Assembly (NCBI GenBank): GCA_000697335.1 | Contig: JNEM01016575.1 | Span: forward strand, 1-32,422 | Length of the DNA: 32,422 bases | From: Conidiobolus incongruus B7586 | Lineage: Eukaryota > Entomophthoromycota > Entomophthoromycetes > Entomophthorales > Conidiobolaceae | Reading direction: 5' to 3' | Shown here: positions 1 through 12,577 of the stretch, in pieces | Numbering within the stretch: position 1 is the first letter of the stretch | Layout: every line of letters begins with the position of its first letter | The notes under the pieces: generated by a model | Database searches by the model: none | Told to the model about the DNA's origin: nothing | What the model saw: only the letters and a program-made list of their open reading frames with translations | Made by a program: the position numbers and the translations under genes

Positions 1-484
1 GAAAATATTAAGAATACCTCAGCCTATCATACCTATTTGCAAAAAATTAGGGAGTGTGTCTCCTCTAAGAGACCCACTGGGGGAGTGTTAAGAGACTAGT
101 TCTCTAAATTCTTATATACACTTTCACATAATCCAATTAACTATAAATTATATGATTAATTTATACTTATATAGTTAAATTAATTGTATAAATAGTATTA
201 AATTATCTAATAAACTAGGTTCCTCTTTTTTCCTCTCAATTCTTACTATTTTTACCTTTACACTATTTCTAAGATTGAGACTATATTCTGTTGATATTGT
301 AGGATATTGGCACTACCTAATATAAATCTTAATATATCGGTGACTCATCCTAGTTCGAAGCTTAATTAAACTTTGTTTACACTTGCACGCTACAGCCACA
401 TTATATTACCACGTTCTGCGCCACACTACTTTTATATTAAGTCTTCCTCTGCACTATATTAGTTTAACTACCACTACGCTTACA
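1..484 (+). mobile_element. Fossil 3' end of a Ty1/copia-like LTR element (cut by window edge)
   Basis: The first 85 bases read as the tail of a coding region and end in a short G-rich polypurine tract (about 79-85). Directly after it a TG opens what looks like a long terminal repeat of about 400 bp, from 86 to a CA near 484. The TGTTAAG start and CTTACA end form an imperfect short inverted pair, as LTRs have. The order coding tail, polypurine tract, LTR is that of Ty1/copia-type elements. Only one end lies in the window, so target-site duplication, age and completeness cannot be judged. This stretch is less AT-rich than the DNA after it. Treated as a fossil; the family call is moderate to weak. 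Confidence 0.4.
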
Positions 485-1142
485 ATAATTATAAAATAAT
501 AAATTTAATAATAAATAGGTATATTTAGATTAAATACTCCTTTATAAGCTATTTATAAGTTTTCAATAGTTTTAAAAATTATATAATTAAATTTTATAAT
601 ATAAAAATAATGAATTTTTCATTTTTATATTCTAATTTGAATATAATTAAATTAAACCATAAATTTTTAATTATAATCATTTTAATAAAATATATATATA
701 TATATAATGATTTACTATTAATTTATTTTTTTTCAAAATTAAATAATTTTTATTATATTAATAAATATCTTAAAATTGATAATTTTATTAATAAAAAATA
801 AAATAATATATCAATTAATTTTTAATAAAAAAAAGATAATTATAATATAATATAATACCTTATAATTATTAGGTTATAAATTAAACATGAAAGAATTCCA
901 ATTTAAAAATTCAAAAAAATAATATAATATTATATCCCAAAATGAAAACTTAATATTAAAATCAAATTGGAAGATAAAATAATTTTAATTCATATTATAT
1001 TAAATTCAAGGAAAATAATTATTAAATACCAAGTAATTTAATAATATAGATAAGTATATTAATATAATTTAACAATATATTATGAATTTCATTAATATTA
1101 AAACTATTTTAAATAACTCATAATAATTAAAACTCTATTTAT
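485..1142. other. AT-rich spacer, no gene seen
   Basis: This stretch is nearly pure A/T with short homopolymers. The only open frame (610-801) is low-complexity Ile/Asn/Tyr/Lys sequence with no family resemblance and is taken as chance. I see no RNA gene, promoter or repeat array. Confidence 0.6.
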
Positions 1143-1343
1143 TCAGTAAATATTGAGAGAAGGAAAGAAAATTGAGTCAGCAACCACAATATGGGCGTTA
1201 GATTGAGGTGTTATAAAATGTTTAAAAATAAAATTATTAATGTTAATATGTGAGTTGAATCTAAATGTAATCAGGTATATAAGGTTAATTCTGTAGAATA
1301 TATGTAAGATCAATATTTTTCGGCTTATCAGTTTTAATGCCAA
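1143..1343 (-). other. Short unrecognised reading frame, possible transposase remnant
   Basis: A 66-residue frame on the minus strand ends in a less AT-biased patch encoding AHIVVADSIFFPSLN. The hydrophobic run followed by AD-S and FF-SLN resembles the second-aspartate region of some DDE transposases (piggyBac or IS4-like, where a similar DxxF block occurs). There is nothing comparable upstream or downstream, and the rest of the frame is low-complexity. It could equally be chance. No function is assigned. Confidence 0.2.
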
Positions 1344-4190
1344 TTATAAAACATTTTTATATATAGAATTTTTCAAGGATAAAAGTAATAAAACGATTGG
1401 AATATGATGAATTTTATACATAATTAATTAAATTTTATGTTTGTATCGCATTTATATAAAATTATTACTACTTTTGATTTGAAACATTTTAAAAACAAAG
1501 TTAATATTTAATGAAATGTGATTTATAATTAAAATTATTTTTGTCTGCAATCTGGGTTTTTTATACATTAATGTTGCTAGTTCTAAGTTTGACTATTAAT
1601 AACTCAAAGCTCTTATTGATTAATGAATAAGACTTCATAATTAAATACAATCGGAAATATTAAAGGAATTAGTAAGTAATTAAAATTAATTAAAATATCG
1701 GACTTGGTCATATAATAACAATTCCATGATCTGATGACTCATCACAAATCGATCACACTTTTTATCCATGAGATTATCCAATATCAATCAATTTCATTCT
1801 TAATTTGTTTATGTACTATAAATATTTAAAACAAGTCTAATTGCTTTGATTAATCATTAATCATACTCAATTGAGAAAATAAATTCATTTGATTGCTGAT
1901 GTTTTGAACAAAGTAATAAACAATTGACTAATTTGAATAAGTTTGTTGAATGCGTTGAAAATTAAAGCTTCAGACTATCATGTAATTTGATACTAGTGAA
2001 TTTCATATATCATTTAGTTAATAAATCATAACTAGGCTTAATTTTCAGATTTATTCTTGCAACTTAATAAAAATACTACACTATTAAAACAATTTAATAA
2101 TGAGCTATTAAATATACAGCAACTATTATAATTTATTTGAAAATTGGGAAAATGCTTATAATTAGTAGTTTATAGAAAAAGTTAATGGATCTTAATAAGT
2201 TATTTCATGAATTAATTGTTTTGAAATATTAATATGGAACTATTTAAGAATGTAAAATTAACATATTTTCTAAATAAATAAGAAATATTTGGTTAAAACC
2301 CAATATTTTTACAATATTGAATTATTCACATCTTAATATTGTATAATAATTAACTATGTTTCATGTTAGCAATAATGAATGGATTAATTAATTTTAAATA
2401 AGTTTTCTTTTGAATGTTATATTAAGTAATATTGATTCATGAACAAGATTCGAAATCTGTTTAATAAACTTAGAAGTTATTTTCAGTTTTGAAGGATTCT
2501 ACTGATACTAAAGTGGATCATGAGTGATTTATATGGATTAAACAATATTTTAAATAACAATTGGAAAGTGATCAATTTTTCTAAGCCTAATTTCCAATTG
2601 AATAATCATAAAATCTGTATCATGAAAATTGACACAGAGTAATTATTTCTACCAGTTGCTTTTTTGGAACAAAAATACGAATAGTTTACTCTCTTTTTAC
2701 TCTTTAGTTATACTTAAATAGTTAATTCAAAGTTTCTTGCAAAAATTTTGCAAATGTTCATGAAAGCGTTTGAAATAAAGATGAAAATTAAGTCATAATA
2801 CCCTTTCAGAATGGCTATTCTTAATTAAGTGAGAGTTGCTTAATTGGTTATGTAATACTCCAACGGACATTGAATCATATGCTAATCCTTTCGGTATTTA
2901 AGCTGGCTTTGTTGTTTGTTTTGGTATTTCATAAGATCTAATAGTTTAAATGAATCATCATGAGCATTAATAAATTTTCAATCCCAACTCCGCATTGTAA
3001 TGATTTAATAAAATGATAAATGAAATAATTTGTTGTGTTTATACCAAAACTAAATTAACCATATCATTTATGCTGTTCAATGATATTGAAATAACTTTTC
3101 TCTCATGGTACATTTCTTTTTATAAAAGAAAACCATATTGAATTGGCTTGATTATTGAGCTAATTATTTAATAATTAACCAATAATTTGATATATCTTCA
3201 ATATTCATGAACAAGTAAAACTAGTATAATTAAAATCACCTAATTATCATCAACCAATGTATTTATTATGCATTTATTGATAGAAATAACCTGCAATTAC
3301 AATAATTATTAATATGAATCAATAATAATGAACTTATCATTCCAATACGCTATTATTTACTTCAAATACATTGCCACTTCAACTATTCATCAATGGTTTT
3401 CTCTCTAGTTTTCAAAATGGAAATTAATTAATTGTTTTATGAATTTTTATTAGATTTACAAATTTTTTATGCAGCAATATCTATTAACATCAATTTTTAT
3501 TATTGACGTTGGCGGATTAATTCAATTTCATAGGCTAGATTTTATTAAATCCTATTTAATCATTTGTCAGGCATTAATCCCTATTAAATACCATCTCCGC
3601 TGTATAAGTCAAAAGAGAGCAAAATACTATTAGCTTCTTAATTATAATATAGTTTAGTAGTTATATCCTATCATAAGCTAAATATTCTACTTATGTATGT
3701 ATTTTTGTACAGCATATAATTTATAAATAGTGGGTACTTGAATAAATCAAAAGCTTAAAATAATGTTCTTAATATCGAAAATATTTATTAGTGATTAAAA
3801 ATATATATATATGAAATTTTCATATGTTTTCATAAATATACTTTTGTCAATTTAAACGAGTTTCCTTTTTAGATTACGGAGCATCCTAACCTCCCGATAA
3901 TGCACTTTAACAAAATCTAAATTTTTATATTAATCAATATTTAATATTTTGAATTTCCAACCAATCAGCTTTAATCTATTAATTCCAATCTTATTCATTT
4001 ATAGAATTTCAAATCATGCAAAATGTAAAATTCGAACAAGTACACAGAATTGCTTGTCAAAAGTTTTACCTCGTACCGTTATATTATTTAGCAGTTTAGT
4101 ATAATTATATAGAGAGAAAAATTTTAGACTTTAAATTGAATATAAAGCTAATATCATGCATATGTCGATTATTTTAAATAGACTATTGCG
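1344..4190. other. Long non-coding spacer of mixed composition upstream of the first zinc-finger gene
   Basis: Nearly 3 kb with no open frame that looks coding. Unlike the A/T-only spacers elsewhere it is of ordinary complexity, with all four bases throughout and few homopolymers, for example around 1700-1760 and 2640-2900. A TGACTCA (AP-1/Gcn4-type site) lies at 1735-1741. It may be a long regulatory region or a non-coding transcript; nothing in the sequence decides this. Confidence 0.5.
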
Positions 4191-4240
4191 AATAAGGACT
4201 GAAAGGGAAATTTATCGGACAAGTTTACCCTATTAATTGA

Positions 4241-4450
4241 CCAATCGCTAAAACACCATGTTCCGAGTTCATGAAGAAAAATCTAAAACTAATTATTTCA
4301 ACTGCTAACGCATCTGCTCCCAATTCGTTCAAGATGTCTTAGACTATTTGAAACCTATAGATTGATTGGCGCGATTTCCCCCTTACGAGTCAACACCTTG
4401 AAACCTAATATTTGATCAAACTTTTTGCTAGTCAATTCATCCAATCACAC
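4241..4450 (+). promoter_or_regulatory. CCAAT-box cluster upstream of zinc-finger gene 1
   Basis: CCAAT occurs at 4241-4245 and 4441-4445, and its inverse ATTGG at 4365-4369. The last forward copy is part of CCAATCACAC (4441-4450), which is found again at the same distance before the third zinc-finger gene. This patch is visibly richer in G and C than its surroundings. CCAAT boxes are bound by the HAP/NF-Y complex in fungi; function here is inferred. Confidence 0.45.
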
Positions 4451-4704
4451 CCTTTTCTCCTGAATTTCACCTGTCTAGAATGCCTATTGAAGCAAATTCC
4501 GTTGCTCAAATCAGCCTATTCTATATTGGATACTAAATCTGATTTTAATTTGAAAAACAAATTCAGTAAATGGAATCAAATTTTTATCAATATTTTCAAT
4601 TCAAATTTGCCCAGCACTTCCAATCAATGCTAAGCAATGGGTTTATGCCTTATCCCAAATTGGAAACTTCTAATTGACTAAATATTGAACAAATGTAGAG
4701 AGAG

Positions 4705-4711
4705 TATAAAT
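4705..4711 (+). promoter_or_regulatory. TATA box of zinc-finger gene 1
   Basis: TATAAAT lies 69 bases before the ATG, in the sequence GAGAGTATAAATGGAGG, at a normal distance for a short 5' leader. Confidence 0.6.
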
Positions 4712-4773
4712 GGAGGTCAAAGAACCTGATCACAACTAATTAATTCATTCTTACCTTTTTCTGGCATTTTTAA

Positions 4774-5484
4774 ATGAGTTATCCTTGTACTTTTGCTCAA
4801 TTCTCAACTATTCAATGGGCTCCAATGTCTGCTGCTCACTCATCACCACCTCAACTCACATCTGCTCCTCAATCTGATATATATTTTCAACAGCTGATTC
4901 CTCACCTCCCCCATTCTGCTCAAAATATAACTGTATCACTCGATAACATTCCTTTGTATTATTCATCACCTATATCGCATCCTATCATGAATGGTCATAC
5001 AATCCCAATTATTCCAGATGCCTCTGTTTTAAATTCACAACCTAACCTTTCATGGCCATCTTCAGAATCTACTACAAATGTAACACAGTCAACAGTTACC
5101 TCAAGTCCTGCTTCACCTCCGTCTGTATCATCCTCACCTACAACCCTAGCATTCCCATGTACTTTATGCCCTAAAAGCTTTAATAGAAAAAATAGCTTGA
5201 GAAGGCATCTTCAGCTCCATAGCGGAGTTAGACCATATTCTTGCACAACGTGTAAGAGATCCTTCTCTCGCCAAGACATCTATAAGCGCCACTGCGCCAG
5301 TAGAAGATGCCAGAGGTTAACTGAAAGAGAATCAATCTATCGTATGGGATTCGAGGGAGCTAACTTGAGTCATGCACCTCATGATGTTCAAGAAAGATGC
5401 CGAAATGGTAATTGGTTAGATCATCACGATCCTAACTCAGATCCTTCACTTGAACAACCTGCTCCATTTTATAATATGCACTAA
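4774..5484 (+). CDS. Two-finger C2H2/C2HC zinc-finger transcription factor, paralogue 1
   Basis: An intronless gene of 236 residues. Residues 1-126 are rich in Pro, Ser, Thr and Gln with no fold I recognise, like an activation or interaction region. Finger 1 is a classical C2H2 (C129, C132, H145, H149). It is joined by an HSGVRPY linker close to the TGEKP consensus. Finger 2 has C157, C160 and H173, but its last ligand is C179 after five residues, so it is C2HC. A basic tail, then about 50 unlike residues, ends the protein. The first ATG after the TATA box is used. It is probably a nuclear DNA-binding regulator. The target is unknown, but the recognition helices (RKNSLRR and RQDIYKR) match those of the two paralogues downstream. 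Confidence 0.88.
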   Translation: MSYPCTFAQFSTIQWAPMSAAHSSPPQLTSAPQSDIYFQQLIPHLPHSAQNITVSLDNIPLYYSSPISHPIMNGHTIPIIPDASVLNSQPNLSWPSSESTTNVTQSTVTSSPASPPSVSSSPTTLAFPCTLCPKSFNRKNSLRRHLQLHSGVRPYSCTTCKRSFSRQDIYKRHCASRRCQRLTERESIYRMGFEGANLSHAPHDVQERCRNGNWLDHHDPNSDPSLEQPAPFYNMH

Positions 5485-7338
5485 TTGAATCAAACCAATA
5501 TTTAACTTCAAAAACTATGTATAATATACTAAAAATGTATTTTAATATTCATCCTACCTTTATTAAATATTCATTAATTTTAATAAAAAAATTAATTCAA
5601 AATTAATAATTATATTTGAAAGAATAATAAATAAAATTTATAATAAATTTGAAATCTAGATCAATTATTAAAAGAACTTGTTCATTTTATTTATATATAA
5701 AACAAAGTTAGTATTTTATTAAATAACTAAAACAATTTTTTTTGTTATTTTTAATAAAATAATAATAAAAATAATAATTTGAAACAAAATTTTGAATAAA
5801 TTTTAAACATGTTTGATTGGATATAAATAGTAAGTGCTGGAGATGTACTAATTTAGTTATCTCCTGATTTACTTTATTGTTTTAATTAAAATATGATTAA
5901 TATTAATGAATTAATAAAAATATGTTAAAAAATTTTTTAAAAAAAAACTTAAACAAAAATTTAAGGTTATTATAAATATTATGTAATATATAAAGCTAAA
6001 ATAACTATAGATTTGGTAATGATTTTTAATATAATAACATATTGAATATATTGTAGTTGATCTTATAATTCAATCAAGTCACATATTAAAATAATCTCTA
6101 AATATATTATAATAAAAAGAAATATTAATTTGTTCATTTTATCATAATTTTAAAATTAAATTAATTAATAAAGTTAATAGTTATGATATTTTAAAGTTTT
6201 AAATTAAAAATTAAAATGAAAAAAAAGTATATAATTATTTTGTTGTTGAAAAACGTAATTTATACTTTATCTATCTTTTCATATTAAAATAACAAAATAA
6301 TATAATAATAATAATAATAATAATATAATATTATTATTTAATATAATTAATATTTTTAATTCAATTATAAAAATATTTCTTTTTAAATTTAATAATTAAT
6401 AATATATAAAATTACAAGTAAAAAAAAATAATATTTTTATTTTTATTATTATTTAATTAGGTAATATTTCTAATATTGGATTAATTCTTTTTCTATTATT
6501 TTAATATAAATTTTTGACTATTTATTATTCTCATAGTTTTCTTCTATTTAATAACTAATAATTAATTAATTAATTAATTAATATATAATTTAATTATCTA
6601 TTATTAAATTTTATCTATTATTAATATATTAACAATGATTATTATAATGAAGTAGTAAATAAAAAATCTAGAATAAATATGTATTAAGGTATATGACTCC
6701 TTTATAATAGTAGACAGATTAATAGTTATATTAAATTAATAATTATCCTTACTTTGGTTTTACATCTATTATCAAATGAATTTAGAGCTGAACACTAATA
6801 CTAAGGTATCAAACTAATACATGTTATTTAGTTAGCAATTTGAGTTAAATTGGTTTTAAGTTATCGGACAGTATCAAATTTAGTAATATTATTTTTCGAA
6901 TTAAAATTATTTATATTAATTTTATTTTTATTCCGAATTTAATTCTAGACTCTAATCTATTGACAAAAAAAGCTTTAGTATTGATTGAATAAAAGATTAA
7001 ATTTAATAAATATATATTAAAAATTTTTTGTTATTTTTTTAATTAACTTCCTTATCCGATACTTTATCATCATTTAACTATCTTTAACTTATTATTATCA
7101 TCAATTTATTAATATAAAATTAATATTATTTTGATTTATGTATATTAAATTCTTTTGATATACTATTTATTTTAATAGATGTTAAATTATACATGTTTAA
7201 AACTATAATATTTATTAAAAATAATCCCTTTGTTATAAATTAAATAATATTTACATATATTAAAATGATATTATCTTATATTTTGAACTATTATATGATA
7301 GCCTCAGACTTTATTCGTTACATTATTAATATTACGTA

Positions 7339-7596
7339 ATGAATACCGAAAATGTTTATGATTTGAAGTTACCCTCATTATTTAATTATGATAAGTTATT
7401 AACATCTAGATTAAAACAAGCCATTCTTTTGAAATTTAATATCGAGATTAATTTTCTTTTCTATTATAGTCCTAATGTAATTTGTAGAAATTATCTTTCA
7501 AGGATGAGAGCCCAGATCTTGAATCATAGATATAAATACATTTTACCATTTTTATATGATATCAAGTTTAATTTCCTAATCAATCTATGGACCTGA
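7339..7596 (+). other. Unrecognised 85-residue reading frame
   Basis: It starts at an ATG and encodes a mixed, not low-complexity, peptide (KLPSLFNYDKLLTSRLKQ, later RNYLSRMRAQILNHRYKYIL). I recognise no family and see no TATA box or intron that would extend it. It may be a decayed gene piece, since another odd frame follows at 8096-8284, or it may be chance. Confidence 0.2.
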
Positions 7597-8095
7597 ATAT
7601 ACTATTTATTTAATTTTTATATCTAAAATAATAATAATATTGATGAATAATTTGAAAATGCATTTGGATTATAGTATTTCTCTTTAATTATTACAAAATT
7701 CATATATTCGAAACTTATATTGATCTAGATTAATAAATTATATTATTTTTAACAATATGATTTATCCTGTTATAACCTATATATTATATTTTTCTGAGGA
7801 ATATAGATGTGCTTTGAATGCAACTTCAATTATAATTAATTCAATATTGTTGCTGATAAATTGAATTTTATGATTATAATTAAAATCTGTTCAATACTTG
7901 ATAAGTTGAATTTCAAAAAATTCCAAGTATTATTCTAAAGTTGACTGTTCTATCAGTGAGTGCCTTTTGTTTAAGATTATATTAAAATACTTTTTTTTAA
8001 AATAATTTTCTAGAAGGTATTTTAATAAAAATCCAAATTTCGATCATTATTTGATCGATTTTCACACCTAATTTAAACTTAATATTCTTTATTAC

Positions 8096-8284
8096 TTGAT
8101 CTGTAGTAAAACTCCCCTAAACCAAACTTTAATCAATAAAATTCGAATTTCAATTGTAAATAGATTTAATCTATATTTTTTCTATCCAAACATATTAGGT
8201 ATACAATTTCACTTTGAATGGCTAGTACGTTTATATTTACAGATATTGGAAGATAAAAACTTTATTCCAAAAACTGTAGATTGA
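8096..8284 (+). other. Unrecognised reading frame without ATG, possible gene remnant
   Basis: A 62-residue frame with no ATG start (LNQTLINKIRISIVNRFNLY...). The pattern of a Leu/Ile helix, then FN-YFFYPN, loosely recalls the start of the middle homology region of fungal Zn2Cys6 regulators (helix, then YF--N-FFP). The likeness is too weak for an assignment. Confidence 0.15.
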
Positions 8285-8849
8285 TTTACAGGTGTTATAC
8301 TATAAATATTCTAAGAATTGAATTTCATTATTAAAACATAACAAAATTTGAATCTAAACGAATTTAATTCAATTCACATTATCATTTTCATATGATTTCA
8401 TTTCATATAATTTTAAATATTTATCTTATTAAAACGTTTTTTATTGATTAATTCATTATTATGCTTTTATATTATAAGCTTATTAAGCTTTGTTCATAAT
8501 AATTTCAATACGAAAATCAGTGGAATTATCAGATCATTAATAAAAACATAATTATATTGTTATAAATATTTCTAATATAATTAATTTATCATTATAATAA
8601 CTATTGAATGATGTTTCAAATTTTAATTATCTTAACAAGCTTGTAAACTTTGATATTTTATTTTAATGTATGTAAAATTATTCAATATTTAAATAAATTT
8701 TAAATGCTAATATTTAACCTTTAAATAACTTCAACCCATAAAATTATTTATTTAATTGAATTTAGTGACATAAGTAAAATGATCAAATCACTCAAATGCA
8801 CCAAAAATAATATTAATAAATATTAGTTTAAATATATTAAGTATAAAAT

Positions 8850-10986
8850 ATGGATGAAGTCAATTTAACTCCATTTCCAAAATCTCAGCTTAATATCTCT
8901 AGTTTAATCTATCAATCGAGACAAAGTAATGGTGTTATTAATCAAGATTTTAAACGCTACAGGTATTTATTTATTTATTCTAATTTTTTTATTCAATATT
9001 AATAATTTATATTATAGAGTTTTTTGTACTAACAAAGTGAGAAACTTGAGAAAACAATTGAAAATTCGTAGTCTCCAACAAAAAGATGACCAATCATCTA
9101 ATATTTTCTATTTATTTGCTAATCAACCTAATTTTATGTTAAAAGATTACAAGTAATATAATTTTAATTTATTATTATTTTACTCAGATCTTTAATGTTT
9201 TCTATTAGATTTTTACATTTAATTTTATTTGAATGTGAAAGGACTTGGGCTTATAGTATGGAAATCAAAGCATTAACTGATTTTGATATCAGAAAAAAAT
9301 ATCACATGTTTGGAAAATTAAAGAAAACTACTAAATATGCTTCTCTTTTTGGAAAATATAGTTTTTTAGCTTTACAAAACAAATTAATTAACAAACAATG
9401 CTTTGAAGAAGCCAAAGTAAATTCATTTATTTCTAACTTAATTTTTTTATCTCTAATACTCTATTAAGGCCTATTGGTTAACCTCTTTAGGACTTCATCT
9501 CTTCGAACGCCAATGCTGGGAAAGTGCTCTAAAACATCTTCAAAATGCTCATGATACCTATATCAATTTAATTCCTAAGGATCCTACTACTTCTACTCAA
9601 ACTGAAGTTTATCGTGCAATGTTAAAAGAGATTGATCCCAACATCAGATTTTGTTCTTATAGAATTGAACAAGGTTTTGAAGATGAAGAAGAGAGGGAAA
9701 TTTGTAAATTTGAAACTGATCATAATCAAGAGTTTGACCAAATTCAAGAACTTGACCAGCAAGCTAAAGTAAATATTTTAACTTCATCACTTACTAATAA
9801 CAATTAATATTTGATTGCTTAGAATATTGATACTCTTGTTGAATCAGGTGAAAGTGGATTAAATCAAACTTTTAACTGGTGGGGAAATACTCTTTTCGTA
9901 TCTAACTTTACGTTGTGTAAGATTTTGAATTCTATTCAAGCTGAATTTAGCCACCGCCCCACAGATCTTTCCAAGGCTCAAAAATTAGTATCTCAACTTG
10001 TTACAGCCAGTCAGCTTGCACAATCAAATATCACATCATTTCAGCAAACTGGTTATACTAACATCACTGGAAGCACTCAAGTTCCTAGAGAATTTCGCCA
10101 GCTCTCCGACATGGTTCAAAGTCGTTTATTTATTAGCCAAGCTAATGTCTTACTCTTGACCAATCACATCTTTTTAGAAAGCAAAAGTCAAGATCAATAT
10201 GCTAAATTTTCATATAATGGTGACTATCAAAAATTTTTGTCAACTATCAAATTGGTTAAGAATCAATTGGATAATATCTCTAATTTGAGTGAATATCAGC
10301 AAGATTCAAACATGGAAACTTGGATCCAATCTCAAACTGATTACTTGCGTGCTTTATACTTCTATGGCAATGGATTCATTAAGAAATGTGAAGGGAAATT
10401 ACCTTTATCTTATAACATCTTCAAGGAAGTGGAGACAATTTTGGAAAACGTTAAATCTACATTATCTTCTTTGAAATCTTATGGCATTTCAATTGATAGC
10501 CCTTTAGACTATTTGATTAATTTGGATAGTGTAGAACAATTGCAACAATCTACTCAATTTGAACTACTTCAAATTTTAGCCAATTACTCTTTGTTACAGA
10601 GCAAAGACGAAGGAAAAATTTTAGAAGATCTTGAGAATCTCTCATTAAGAGCTTCTATTAAGGTTAGTCACTAGCATACATCATTGATAATTTATCAATC
10701 ATTATATACTAAATGTGTAATTTAGACCTCTACAATTGAAAATTTACATCAGTTACCACAATATCAATTAATCTCCAGTGGTGAAAATTCCCAAACTCGA
10801 ATTCAGCCTCCATTGGTTCGTTTACCTCCTTCTTGTAAACCTATCCCTGCTAAACCTACTTTATTTGATGTTGCCTACCAGTATACTGATTCTTCAGAAT
10901 TCTCATTAGAAGATCGACTTAATAATAGAGTGAATAATGCTCAATCTTCAAGTAGATTAGGAGGATTTTTCAAAAAATTCTTTTAA
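8850..10986 (+). CDS. SRP68: Signal recognition particle subunit SRP68
   Basis: SRP68 binds 7SL RNA and pairs with SRP72 in the particle that brings ribosomes making secretory proteins to the ER. Exons: 8850-8962, 9018-9152, 9209-9416, 9469-9768, 9823-10662 and 10726-10986, giving 618 residues (human 627). Introns are 55, 56, 52, 54 and 63 nt; TACTAAT (9792-9798) and TACTAAA (10707-10713) are clear branch sites. Signatures seen: NGVINQDFKRYR (27-38) then basic KVRNLRKQL, as in the N-terminal RNA-binding domain; ECERTWAYSM (91-100); IDPNIRFCSY (207-216); and the C-terminal PPSCKPIPAKP (566-576) and GGFFKKFF end, typical of the SRP72-binding tail. An acceptor at 9187, 21 nt earlier, would also keep frame; 9208 aligns better with human SRP68. 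No TATA box at a usual distance. Confidence 0.95.
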
Positions 10987-12533
10987 TCTTAGTCAAATTT
11001 TCAATTTATTAAAATTATAAATTTAATTAAATTATTGCCATATTAATTTTTTATAATTAATTATAAATTTTAATATTTTTAAGATTAATACTATTAATAC
11101 ATTCCAAGAAGTTAATGTAATTCTTACAAAATATATTTTATAATAAACTATTTAATTAATTTTTGCCTGATATTTATCACTTAAAGTTATTTAAATTTAG
11201 TATAGCTTTAATATTCAAAATTATTAATTTATTTATAATTTTTTTTAAAATTATAATTATAATAATAAAATATTTATAAAGTTTAAATTATAATTAATTA
11301 ATTAATTAATTATTGAAATTTATTTAAATATATTAATTTTATTAATTTATATTTAATTGACTTATCAAAATATTATAATTTATATAATTTAATTAAATTT
11401 TTTTTTCAATTAGATGAGTATAAAGACTTAATATTTGTAGCACGATATTGTTATTATATTTGATTAAATTATCCCTCCATAGATTTTTTTTAAAAATTAA
11501 TGAGGTTATATCTTAATAATATTTATCATATATATATATATATATATATAATTTTATAGATAAATCACTTAAAAAATAAATTACAAATATTCATTTTGCT
11601 GAACTGAAAAACATATCAGTATTTCATGAAATATGAAATTCAACAAACTTGAATCTATCTGAAATAATCTATAACAATATTAGTATTTATAAAGAATAAT
11701 AGTTTTCGAATGTACTTTTTAGTGTTATTGAGATAATTTAAATAAAGTTAGTTTGGGATGAAAATTGATTATGTAATTATATTAATAAGAAGAAAAATTA
11801 ATTTTATACAGATTATGAATTAATGAACATATTCCTTATAAAAGTAATATATCAATGTTTAAAAATCTAACATTTTATAAATATTAAATATAATCAAATA
11901 TTAATAATTTATCATCGTAACAAGTGATATAATAATTGAATTTTATTGTTAAATATTTACCAGATTGTTTTTACCTTAACTAATAGTAACATAAATATTT
12001 TTCAAAGTATAGAATATTTTCAATATAAGCCTAATAATAATAACTTGATTATTATTGTAATTTATGTAGATTGGTGAATCAATTTTAGTATATTGAATTA
12101 TATAATCAAGTACTGAAATTATATATTTATTAGCATCCGAATTAACCTATAAGATTTGATTTATTTTTAAATCATTCTTTTTATTAGTTAGTGATAAAAA
12201 GATTTTACCATAACAAATACAAAACAATCCAAATGATCTATTTGGGTGATTGATGATTAATAATTGATTAATAATGAAATAATCAGTTAACCTCATATAG
12301 TATAAACCATTTAATTCTATCCATTTTGATAGAATATTAGGCTGGCAACGACTAAGAAAATAGTCTGGAAAAGCCTGAGCAATAGTTTAATATAGCTAAA
12401 TTTATGTTTCAAATCGATTTTGAGCAAGTTATGATAGTGGTTAAATTCTTTAACATTTCAGAGCGTTATATTTGGCTTAGCTAAAAACTTCAGAAGGATC
12501 ACACTTGCCCTTTTGAAACTCATCACCTTCTGT
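10987..12533. other. AT-rich spacer with promoter region of zinc-finger gene 2
   Basis: 10987-11600 is almost only A/T, with an AATT repeat (11292-11312) and an AT run (11528-11552). After 11600 complexity rises, and from about 12330 G and C are common, marking the promoter of the next gene. ATCACAC occurs at 12498-12504. No gene or RNA is seen. Confidence 0.55.
11528..11552. repeat. AT dinucleotide microsatellite
   Basis: About 25 bases of uninterrupted alternating A and T. Confidence 0.9.
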
Positions 12534-12540
12534 TATAAAA
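12534..12540 (+). promoter_or_regulatory. TATA box of zinc-finger gene 2
   Basis: TATAAAA lies 44 bases before the ATG. The extended form TATAAAAGCAT also occurs at the TATA box of the NDK gene (minus strand, 31263-31273). Confidence 0.6.
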
Positions 12541-12577
12541 GCATGCTTTTGATCATATTACATCCCAATACTCCATC

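Larger units (their letters stand above)
5485..8849. other. Very AT-rich spacer between zinc-finger gene 1 and SRP68
   Basis: 3.4 kb without a recognisable gene. 5500-7250 is almost only A and T, with simple repeats: AAT units near 6299-6326 and AATT units near 6560-6582. From 7300 the sequence is more mixed. It holds two short unrecognised frames, at 7339-7596 and 8096-8284, listed separately. No RNA gene is seen. Confidence 0.55.

Noticed and set aside
341-347. TGACTCA (Gcn4/AP-1 site) near the left edge
   Set aside because: It lies inside the putative LTR and has no linked host gene; not listed as a host control site.
610-801. 63-residue open frame
   Set aside because: Only Ile/Asn/Leu/Tyr/Lys from A/T sequence; no family likeness and no promoter.
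8842-8848. TATAAAA directly before the SRP68 start codon
   Set aside because: It ends one base before the ATG, too close to act as a TATA box for this start.
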